IMG/VR virus record: IMGVR_UViG_3300034685_000230 | Location: 25,472-89,471 of that record | Source of the DNA: a virus | Reading direction: 5' to 3' (one strand) | Length of the DNA: 64,000 bases | In this document: one piece after another, positions 8,733 through 14,997 of the stretch | How positions within the stretch are numbered: the stretch's first letter is position 1 | Layout of the letters: every line of letters starts with the position of its first letter | Translations under genes and position numbers: made by a program | The notes under the pieces: generated by a model | Database searches by the model: none | The model's input: only the letters and a program-made list of their open reading frames with translations | Told to the model about the DNA's origin: nothing

Positions 8733-8766
8733 AGGGGAGAGGATTAAATCCTCTCCTTTTTTTTTA
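8733..8766 (+). terminator. terminator between convergent transcripts
   Basis: GGAGAGGATT/AATCCTCTCC stem followed by nine T on the plus strand. It separates rightward head genes from the leftward cluster that ends at 8779. On the minus strand only a few T follow, so it acts mainly for plus-strand transcripts. Confidence 0.85.
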
Positions 8767-8778
8767 TGCTAACATACC

Positions 8779-9147
8779 TCAGTGGTAGTAGATCGGTGTG
8801 TTCGGGTAACTTACGATAACCCTATATAGTTTAATCTTCCCACCGTCTGGAAGCTCAGAAGCTTCTTCCGAAAGCTCTCCGCCGCAGTACTGCACGACTA
8901 CAGCCCTGTCTCCCACACTTAACTCTACAGTCTCACTACTACAGACTACACCGATGATACTAGCCAACCCCCTGTGCCTAACGTAGCTCTTGTATCCCGA
9001 CCGAACGTACATGTCCATAACGCTCTTAACGTTACCGCGGTCTAAGTTAAAGTAGTCCGTTATGTCGGCAACGTATACGTCGCAGGGAAAAGCGCTGTCC
9101 CTCAGCATGTCTAAGCTAAGCGTGTCGAGAATGTACTCTTCACTCAT
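8779..9147 (-). CDS. DUF1874 / AcrIII-1-like protein (candidate viral ring nuclease, anti-type III CRISPR)
   Basis: A 122-aa protein. ATG at 9147 is chosen because GAGGGGGG lies just upstream; the frame is open to 9162. It has the DUF1874 outline: N-terminal YILDTLSLDML (family LANAFSLNML), a short helical middle, SYVRHRGLASIIGVVC with His58 in the place of the catalytic His of SIRV1 gp29, then RAVVVQYCGGEL and GGKIKLYRVIVSYP (family VVQI...L and GKVQFFEIIV). AcrIII-1 enzymes degrade cyclic tetra-adenylate and so switch off type III CRISPR signalling. YddF-like bacterial relatives of unproven function share the fold, so the activity is inferred. It overlaps the deaminase gene region and is cotranscribed with it. 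Confidence 0.62.
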   Translation of the reverse strand: MSEEYILDTLSLDMLRDSAFPCDVYVADITDYFNLDRGNVKSVMDMYVRSGYKSYVRHRGLASIIGVVCSSETVELSVGDRAVVVQYCGGELSEEASELPDGGKIKLYRVIVSYPNTPIYYH

Positions 9148-9158
9148 AAAAACCCCCC

Positions 9159-9623
9159 TCACTGGATAATCTTAACCCTCCACCCCTTAGTCTCGGCATC
9201 GTACCACCAGAGTCTAACACTTCTTAAGTAGACTCGAAGCAAGCTGTAGCATATGCTACACGGGTGTGACGACAAAAGCCTGCGCGTTCCCCTTAAGACA
9301 ACTACGTCTGTGACACCGTCGGTTAACTCTTTTCTTAGCAGTTTGATCACGAGGTCTGCTTCGGCGTGAATTGACATGCACTTTAGATCGTGGTAAGTTT
9401 CCTTAAGAAAAGGATGTGTCTTCAGCTTGTTTTCACCGTACTCTACGAGTTTTGAACCGTCGAGAGCTACAGCTACGCAGCGAAGGCTTGAGTCAAAGCG
9501 TCGCGTGTTCTTTAAGTTGTGTTCTTTAGACATTGTGGCAATCTCGGGTAAGATAGAAGGGAGAGCTCCCTTAAATCTTTTCCCTACTTTAACGTAGCTT
9601 GAGTTTAACCCAACACTTTTCAT
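9159..9623 (-). CDS. cytidine/deoxycytidylate deaminase-family protein
   Basis: A 154-aa protein with the zinc-binding pair of the deaminase fold: H-A-E at residues 86-88 (MSIHAEADLV) and P-C-x2-C at 121-125 (SSHPCSICYSLLR). It is divergent from the second, canonical dCMP deaminase gene at 43.8 kb. The substrate may be a free nucleotide, but base editing of nucleic acid cannot be excluded. The ATG has GGAGTAAGG upstream. A consensus promoter embedded in an IS200/IS605-like element at 9666-9840 reads directly into it. Confidence 0.7.
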   Translation of the reverse strand: MKSVGLNSSYVKVGKRFKGALPSILPEIATMSKEHNLKNTRRFDSSLRCVAVALDGSKLVEYGENKLKTHPFLKETYHDLKCMSIHAEADLVIKLLRKELTDGVTDVVVLRGTRRLLSSHPCSICYSLLRVYLRSVRLWWYDAETKGWRVKIIQ

Positions 9624-9665
9624 ACCTTACTCCATCTCACTTTAACTCTATAAGTTAATTAAATT

Positions 9666-9840
9666 GTGAACTACCCCCACCTATAGAGGTGGTGGCTTCG
9701 TGGTCAATGCTCCCATCGGAGCAAGATTACCCACGCTCAAAGGGCTGTTCCTTCCCCAGCTTTACCAATTATACAGTATTAGGAAAGAATTGTCAAGCGA
9801 CATTCATCACCCACTTATAGAAGTGGGCGACTTCTGTCGT
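9666..9840 (-). mobile_element. minimal IS200/IS605-type element or orphan omega-RNA with its own promoter
   Basis: Read on the minus strand, it opens with a hairpin near 9810-9827 (CCCACTTCTATAAGTGGG), then a perfect promoter, then about 95 nt ending in a hairpin (CCACCTCTATAGGTGG, 9677-9692) and GGGGGTAGTTCAC. The last block is typical of the right end of IS200/IS605 elements, whose transcript is the omega-RNA guiding TnpB. No transposase or TnpB is encoded here. The bases following the TTCAC boundary (AATTTAATTAACTTATAGAG) would be the guide. Confidence 0.6.
9768..9796 (-). promoter_or_regulatory. perfect consensus sigma-70/sigma-A promoter
   Basis: On the minus strand TTGACA (9796-9791), a 17-bp spacer and TATAAT (9773-9768). 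Both hexamers are fully consensus. It should drive the omega-RNA-like sequence and, by read-through, the deaminase and AcrIII-1-like genes. Confidence 0.85.
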
Positions 9841-9893
9841 TAATTAGGTTAAAATACTACGGTATTTTCTACGCCACTGCCTGTTAAATAAAT

Positions 9894-9918
9894 AAGGGGA
9901 GTTTGTAGCTCCCCTTTG
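9894..9918 (-). terminator. terminator downstream of the 170-aa gene
   Basis: On the minus strand AAGGGGAG-loop-CTCCCCTT followed by ATTTATTT, about 50 nt after the stop at 9967. It isolates the omega-RNA/deaminase unit from the leftward replication transcript. Confidence 0.7.
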
Positions 9919-9966
9919 AGTTCATCCACTAACAGATGCAACTCCCTCCCTCGCAAAAACTGTTTC

Positions 9967-10479
9967 TTACCCCTGCAGCTGCTCTTGGCAGAACAGCTTT
10001 ATCATAACAAAGGAGTGTATGTAAGACCTAACTAGCTCCCCAATCTCTTCTAAGTTTGACAAAGACAATGGTAGCTTAAAACTAATTTCCCTACCGTCGG
10101 CTTCTGTAGAGTTAAACCAAAATGTTGCAAACTTAGGCTTTGATATATCTTTATCATCGGTAAAGTACGACAGAGTAACTTTCTTATTGTACTTTTCGCT
10201 GTTTCTATACAGCTCTACAATGCTAGCAACATTCTTAGACTTGATAAACTCTAGAATATTTAAGCAGTCTTGAAACGTTAGCGAGACAACTATTTGCGAA
10301 GCGTAGTCAAATATCTTAGTTCCCTTAGGTATCTGCCCGGGTTTAATACCGTCGGGTAGCTTACCAGGTGTGTACGACGGTGCCGCTACTAACGCTAAGT
10401 TACCAGCCTTGTTAATCTTAAACTGCAGCTTCGCGTACTTTGGAAACACCATTTCATGAACATCAACACTGTACTTCAA
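9967..10479 (-). CDS. protein of unknown function
   Basis: A 170-aa protein with TTG start at 10479, GGGAGG upstream. Beta-rich N-terminal half (YAKLQFKINKAGNLALVA), a Pro/Gly linker (PDGIKPGQIPKGTK), then a mixed alpha/beta half ending in a hydrophobic helix. The pattern could suit a small nucleic-acid-binding protein beside replication genes, but I recognise no family. A terminator follows. Confidence 0.55.
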   Translation of the reverse strand: MKYSVDVHEMVFPKYAKLQFKINKAGNLALVAAPSYTPGKLPDGIKPGQIPKGTKIFDYASQIVVSLTFQDCLNILEFIKSKNVASIVELYRNSEKYNKKVTLSYFTDDKDISKPKFATFWFNSTEADGREISFKLPLSLSNLEEIGELVRSYIHSFVMIKLFCQEQLQG

Positions 10480-10566
10480 ACCTTACTACCTCCCTTACGT
10501 TTTACGGAGTACTCTCCGGTGTTTTACTGCTATAGTTATAACTTTTAAAGCTTTAAAAACCTTACG

Positions 10567-11631
10567 TCACACTACATTATCGTATATCAGAATGTTCTTG
10601 TTCAAGCGACTCTTGTACACAGCTAGTACTCTTAAACCACGGTAACCGAGCTTCTTAGAGTTTCGGGAAGCGTCGTTTCTTATTAGAAAAGCTACGTCGT
10701 CGTGGTCGTCTACATCGTCTAGACTGGTGATCACTTTTGTTACAGGTATCTTAAACCAACCCTCATCGTCAACGCTAACGGTAGTGTCTAAGTCAAAACT
10801 CTTGACGACAACCGCACCGTTCGGTAGTATGTCACTACCGAACACAACGTCTCTCTTCTCCTCTTCGGTGGGTAAAAAAGCAACGTTCGGTTTTAAACGG
10901 TACACACCCTTGTCAGTCAGCTCGAGTTCTACTACACCCTTCTCTACAAGCTCGTCTACAACTCTTCTAGCCTTAGCCCCCATGTAGTCATCGGCGGACT
11001 CCCAAGTTTCAGCATTGTCCTTCTTAAGCGATACAGGGTAGTCTAAGTTTCCCTGCAGTACTAAGTCCGCCTTTCGCCTGTTCTTTGTATCCGTTCCGGT
11101 CAGAACGCAGTTTTTAACGCCAACACAGCTAAACGTTTTATTCTTACCGACAAACCTTACGTTAACGGGCCCGTTAGCACACAGCTCGTTTATCTTATCC
11201 GCTAGAATCTTTTCGTTTAACACCCCGGCGCTGTGTTCTTTGTTCGGTTTGGCGACAAGCCTTATGTTGTTGTCTAGCTTAACGTAGCCTACCGACGAGA
11301 CACCGCTCGGGGTGTCAATGTACACGCCGTCTAACTCGTCAGCTAGAAACTTTAGGAGCTTAACCCTGTTTTCATCGGTCTTTATATGAATTAACCTACT
11401 GTTCTTAACTACTACGCTCCCAACGTTTAAAGCTTTTAGTTTCTCCGCTACTTCAAGCACTTCTGGGTTAAAACTCTTCTCAGCTAGCAGTAAGTTTTTC
11501 ACCCTTTTAAACAACTCGTCTTTGTCTAACATGATGGGGGTGTGTGGTACCCTAGCTATAAAGCTACCACTCTTTTTCTTTTTCTTCTTACCCTTACTAA
11601 TGTCGTACTTTCGCTCTACCGGCTTAGCCAT
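10567..11631 (-). CDS. possible PD-(D/E)XK nuclease-like protein
   Basis: 354 aa from the ATG at 11631, which has GGAGAGG upstream; the frame is open to 11685. The N-terminus is a Lys tract (KGKKKKKKSG). The central part has N-x-E (VLNEKILADKI), a run ending KADLVL and then PVSLKKDNAETWESAD, an E...D...x-L-K arrangement seen in restriction-type nucleases. The C-terminal third is beta-rich. Its start overlaps the stop of the P-loop gene, so the two are translated together. The nuclease reading is a motif-level guess; a DNA-end-processing or recombination role would fit the neighbours. Confidence 0.4.
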   Translation of the reverse strand: MAKPVERKYDISKGKKKKKKSGSFIARVPHTPIMLDKDELFKRVKNLLLAEKSFNPEVLEVAEKLKALNVGSVVVKNSRLIHIKTDENRVKLLKFLADELDGVYIDTPSGVSSVGYVKLDNNIRLVAKPNKEHSAGVLNEKILADKINELCANGPVNVRFVGKNKTFSCVGVKNCVLTGTDTKNRRKADLVLQGNLDYPVSLKKDNAETWESADDYMGAKARRVVDELVEKGVVELELTDKGVYRLKPNVAFLPTEEEKRDVVFGSDILPNGAVVVKSFDLDTTVSVDDEGWFKIPVTKVITSLDDVDDHDDVAFLIRNDASRNSKKLGYRGLRVLAVYKSRLNKNILIYDNVV

Positions 11632-12466
11632 GAGACGCCTCTCCAGGGTTAACGTGCTGGGTAATTCTCTGGAGCATCTCGTCACTCAGTTCAAACTTAC
11701 CGTTGGTCTTCTCCAACTTAAACGCCGTGTCTCTAAACTTAGAGCGAAACGTACTTTCGTCGGTATTCTTACTAAACACAACCCAGAGCTCGTCTAGAGT
11801 GTTTAGTAGCCCCTGCCGGACAGCCCTGGGGATAGTGTTTAGGATCTTTCTGTGCACGTGTTCTAGATAGTCTTCGGGAACTACGCGGTCCCTAGTCTTG
11901 TTACGTATCTTAGCCAAGTCAATACTCGTGACTACCCAAACTAGGGCAACCCTGTAGCCTAAGTCTTTAAACAAGCGTGTGTTTAAAACTAGCTCTTCAA
12001 CGTTGTTACCGGTCGTGTCTATCACGAAGTTCTGAAGTTTCTTTCCCGAACTTCTTAGAAAACTGTCTAGCGCTTTGCTAAACAGATGTCTTTTCCAGCT
12101 AGTATATTTATGCAGCTCCTCCATGTCTCGAGGGTTCTTTGGGTCCGGCAGCCTACCGCCGTACGGTTCTAGAATCTGCTCCTTAACTCTCGGACTAGTC
12201 TCCGGGCTGTTGACTAGCTTTTCTAGCAGCTTAACGTACAGCATCTTTATGTTGTCGCTGTCTAACACCTTGGCGTCGATTAAAAGTTGGTTCCTAATAG
12301 TGTACGACTTGCCGGACCCCGGTCCACCGCACGTAAACACGGCCCAACCGCTTCTAGGGTACGGCTGGTTTCCAAACTTTACGGCTGAGTCTTCGACTAC
12401 ACCGACTAAGTTATACCTAGTGTTTTGCAGCGTCGCTTTAATTAAATCATGTAGTTTGTCTGGCAC
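11624..12466 (-). CDS. P-loop kinase-like protein
   Basis: 280 aa from GTG 12466, chosen because a full AGGAGG lies 9 nt upstream and just after the thyX stop; the frame is open to 12535. Walker A GGPGSGKS is at about residues 47-54. A later NFVIDTTGNN and LVWVVTSID resemble the second strand and the lid region of zeta-toxin, polynucleotide or nucleotide kinases, and an Arg-rich IRNKTRDR segment could bind phosphate. The substrate is unknown. Between thyX and the nuclease-like gene, a dNMP-kinase or DNA-modification kinase role is plausible. Confidence 0.55.
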   Translation of the reverse strand: MPDKLHDLIKATLQNTRYNLVGVVEDSAVKFGNQPYPRSGWAVFTCGGPGSGKSYTIRNQLLIDAKVLDSDNIKMLYVKLLEKLVNSPETSPRVKEQILEPYGGRLPDPKNPRDMEELHKYTSWKRHLFSKALDSFLRSSGKKLQNFVIDTTGNNVEELVLNTRLFKDLGYRVALVWVVTSIDLAKIRNKTRDRVVPEDYLEHVHRKILNTIPRAVRQGLLNTLDELWVVFSKNTDESTFRSKFRDTAFKLEKTNGKFELSDEMLQRITQHVNPGEASHG

Positions 12467-12479
12467 TGGTACGTACCTC

Positions 12480-13088
12480 CTACGTAGTGAAAAACTCTTC
12501 ATACAAAAATCTATGACTATACGGTAGTTCGTCAAACATCTTTCTACACAATGTTTGAAACTCTTTTAAAGCTCTTGGACTAGTCCTAAGCCTGAAAATG
12601 TGGCGCAGTTCCCTAGCGTTTAGTGTCATGACTAGCTTTGTTGTGGTTGACTCTTGAATGTAATACTTTAAAACATCGTTCGGTATACCGCACCGCACCG
12701 CTTCCTCTAACTGCGACTGTAGTGTCTCGGAAGTTTCCTTAAGCTTACTCAAAGTCGCAGCTTTGTCACTATCCTGTAAAACCACCGCTTCGTCTTCTGA
12801 GAATACGTGCTCATTTCGCACGGTTTTACCCAGCGCCCACCTAGTAGACTGCACGCTTAGCGACACGTGTCTGTGGCGAGCTAGCTCTTGAAGCAGGGCT
12901 CTCGACACTCCCTCTATCACGAAGCTGTAGACAACATGCTCGACAACACTCTCGTGACCCATCGAGACTAGTTTTTTCAGAAACTCCGCCGCGTCGTAGC
13001 TGTCTATCTTACTCTCGGAGTTCGTGCAAGTTAGGGCAGCTTCTAGAGCCACCGTAACGGGCGTTAGATTTAACAAGCTAACTCTCAC
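12480..13088 (-). CDS. thyX: FAD-dependent thymidylate synthase ThyX
   Basis: A 202-aa protein. The ThyX signature RHR-x3-S-x4-S-x-RW is present at residues 71-84 (RHRHVSLSVQSTRW), with GHESVVEH at about 44-51 and the C-terminal NARELRHIFRLR block that binds dUMP/FAD. The enzyme methylates dUMP to dTMP using CH2-folate and FAD, supplying dTTP for phage replication. GTG start overlapping the upstream gene. Its presence makes a second, ThyA-type enzyme at 35.1 kb look like something other than a thymidylate synthase. Confidence 0.93.
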   Translation of the reverse strand: MRVSLLNLTPVTVALEAALTCTNSESKIDSYDAAEFLKKLVSMGHESVVEHVVYSFVIEGVSRALLQELARHRHVSLSVQSTRWALGKTVRNEHVFSEDEAVVLQDSDKAATLSKLKETSETLQSQLEEAVRCGIPNDVLKYYIQESTTTKLVMTLNARELRHIFRLRTSPRALKEFQTLCRKMFDELPYSHRFLYEEFFTT

Positions 13089-13452
13089 TGCTTACCATTC
13101 CCTTTTCATTAATTATATCATATATTTCCTTATCTCTACTGTTTGTATCCGTGTAGTACGCCTCTACCTTCCTAGCGATGATTAAGCTCGCTAAGTCAGC
13201 GTACTTCAGCTTTATTAAACCTTCATCATCGCTTGACACCGTAGTATCACCGCTTAGTGGCTTCGTCTTATACATCACGTGCATGTACACGTAGTCCTTG
13301 TCTTCAGTTATAACGTCTGAAAACAATATCATCCCACCGACATATACCCTAATATTCTGGGTCTGGTCGGTAAAGTCTGACTTTACGATAAAGTACGTTG
13401 AGTTTCTATCCCGCTTAAACTTTAGCGCTGCTAGCAGCCTGTCGTAGTCCAC
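13078..13452 (-). CDS. protein of unknown function
   Basis: A 124-aa protein with GTG start at 13452 overlapping the stop of the preceding gene, and its own end overlapping thyX by a few bases, so it belongs to a tight operon. Alternating beta pattern (NIRVYVGGMILFSDV, DYVYMHVMYKTKP) suggests a small beta-barrel. No family recognised. Confidence 0.6.
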   Translation of the reverse strand: MDYDRLLAALKFKRDRNSTYFIVKSDFTDQTQNIRVYVGGMILFSDVITEDKDYVYMHVMYKTKPLSGDTTVSSDDEGLIKLKYADLASLIIARKVEAYYTDTNSRDKEIYDIINEKGMVSSES

Positions 13453-13931
13453 TAGAAGTCAGACTCCCTTCTATCCTGGTAGTAGACGTTTAGTACTACG
13501 CTGTAGCAGACGTCCCTGTGCACGTCGGTGCTACCCAGCTGAAACTTGTAGTACCGGTCGTCGTAGGGAAGCTTAAGCTCAACGATGTCATCTTCCTTAG
13601 GGTGGTCGTCGAACTTCATGATTCCGTTTAGCGTAGTGTTTGTCTCTACCGAGTGTCCGTAAGCTTTGAGTACTTCGTTGAACCGGTTGTAGTCAACGTA
13701 AACGTGAGTGTTTACCGTGTGGTACAAGTCCTCGTCCGTATGGTACGTAGTAGGGGTGTCTTGATACATAGGGTCCAGGACGGGCTGAATCCCTACCCAT
13801 TTTCTAAGCCTGCACGGTATACCGTACAGTTCGATAATCTCGTCAGCGTAGTGCCTGAGTAGCGGCTTGTCGTCTAACTCGTGAAATATCTCGTTAAAGT
13901 TGATCTCTGCCAACCTACACCACCATTCCAA
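13452..13931 (-). CDS. protein of unknown function
   Basis: A 159-aa protein with several Asp/Tyr-rich loops (DPMYQDTPTTYHTDEDLYH), and a beta-strand-rich end (RDVCYSVVLNVYYQDR). ATG at 13931 overlaps the M15 peptidase frame, and an internal TTG start is possible. It looks like a small phage structural adaptor, but no motif fixes this. Confidence 0.5.
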   Translation of the reverse strand: MEWWCRLAEINFNEIFHELDDKPLLRHYADEIIELYGIPCRLRKWVGIQPVLDPMYQDTPTTYHTDEDLYHTVNTHVYVDYNRFNEVLKAYGHSVETNTTLNGIMKFDDHPKEDDIVELKLPYDDRYYKFQLGSTDVHRDVCYSVVLNVYYQDRRESDF

Positions 13932-14493
13932 ACCAGTCAGTTTGCTTGTCTTTTCGCATCGCAGCTAGCGTGTGCTCAACAGTGTTAAAGTAAGTGTAGA
14001 CTCTCTTACCCCTATCGCTGTCGTAGCGCGAGAGCCAGTACAGCAAGGAACTCCTAGTGTCTACGTGTATAAACGACAGTTTACTACCGCTTTCAAGCTG
14101 GTTTAAACCGACGCAGTTAAAAACACCCGTTGCTTTTAGCAACACCTCACCGGCGTTTAACTTTCCGCATGTAGTAAAGTCAACGGCATCTCCGCTTGAG
14201 TGCAAGCTTGAGTTACACAGCTCAGTACTTCTACCGCACTCTAGACAGCGGTAAGCGCTTACGATCCTGACCGGAGTGTTACCAATGCCAGACCTAAGCT
14301 TTTCCAGTCTGTCAAGTAAGCTCGCGCTTACTACTACTCTCCCGCAGTGTCGGCACTTAAACTCACCGACTCTAAAGTGTGGGGACAGGTGCCTACCGCT
14401 ATAACGGTAACCGTCACTTACTCTAACGTATGGTGAGCGGTAAAGCCAGCTCCTACACTTTTCTACGACTGCTCTAAAAAAGGGACGTCTTTC
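13915..14493 (-). CDS. M15-type peptidoglycan peptidase domain, no own start; apparent -1 frameshift product
   Basis: The frame is open from 14493 to 13915 and encodes a peptidase M15 domain: HFRVGEFKCRHCG, IVSAYRCLECG, SLHSSGDAVDF (zinc ligands H-x6-D) and SFIHVDTR (H-x2-D). There is no ATG, GTG or TTG before the TTG at 14205, which would delete half the domain. The upstream gene ends with the in-frame heptamer T-TTT-TTA (14481-14475). A -1 slip there would fuse its first 161 codons to this frame, giving about 347 aa. The domain would cut peptide crosslinks in the host wall (endolysin-like). A frameshift mutation or a homopolymer sequencing error would look the same. Confidence 0.65.
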   Translation of the reverse strand, partial: ERRPFFRAVVEKCRSWLYRSPYVRVSDGYRYSGRHLSPHFRVGEFKCRHCGRVVVSASLLDRLEKLRSGIGNTPVRIVSAYRCLECGRSTELCNSSLHSSGDAVDFTTCGKLNAGEVLLKATGVFNCVGLNQLESGSKLSFIHVDTRSSLLYWLSRYDSDRGKRVYTYFNTVEHTLAAMRKDKQTDWFGMVV

Positions 14494-14957
14494 TTACTCT
14501 CCTCCATGGAGAAGAGAATAACGTTACTCACGAACAGTGTCTTCATGTTGTCACTAAGTTCAACGATGTAAAACTTCTGTAGGTCGTCCTCACCTAAGTC
14601 AGCTACAAAGTCAACCGTTAGGAAGCCATTTATCGTGACGGCGTAGTCGTTGGGTGAGAAGTCTTCAACGTCTACAGCCCTACCGTCGGGCGTCATGATT
14701 TTTTGACCTGGGTATACTACAATATTATGATCTTGCAGGCCCATGCCTGACACCCTAATCAGCTTACCGACAGCGGCGTCTATCTCCTGCATATTTAGTA
14801 TATTCGAGGTTTCCTCACCGTTGGGCCTGAAACCCGCCACTCTGAAGTCTGAGTTGAGTAGTTCTTTCTTAAAACTGTCGTACACCGCGTAGGCTTGTAC
14901 GTTGCCGTGCGATGTGTACAGCTCGGAGTTTTCGTGTACAATGAACCTTTGAGTCAT
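14463..14957 (-). CDS. unknown protein, likely N-terminal part of a frameshift fusion
   Basis: A 164-aa protein with ATG 14957 after AAAGGAGAG. The sequence is mixed alpha/beta with a beta-rich second half (GQKIMTPDGRAVDVEDF, YAVTINGFLTVDFVADL). No catalytic motif is seen. It ends three codons after a TTTTTTA slip site, leading into the M15 peptidase frame, so it probably supplies an N-terminal domain for the lysin when frameshifted and a short protein otherwise. Confidence 0.6.
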   Translation of the reverse strand: MTQRFIVHENSELYTSHGNVQAYAVYDSFKKELLNSDFRVAGFRPNGEETSNILNMQEIDAAVGKLIRVSGMGLQDHNIVVYPGQKIMTPDGRAVDVEDFSPNDYAVTINGFLTVDFVADLGEDDLQKFYIVELSDNMKTLFVSNVILFSMEESKKDVPFLEQS

Positions 14958-14997
14958 TTCGTACTCTCCTTTAGCTTAACTACTTATAATATTAAGT

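Noticed and set aside
9666-9840. CRISPR repeat pair
   Set aside because: The two hairpins are similar but not direct repeats, and lack regular spacers. The IS200/IS605 end layout with an internal promoter explains them better.
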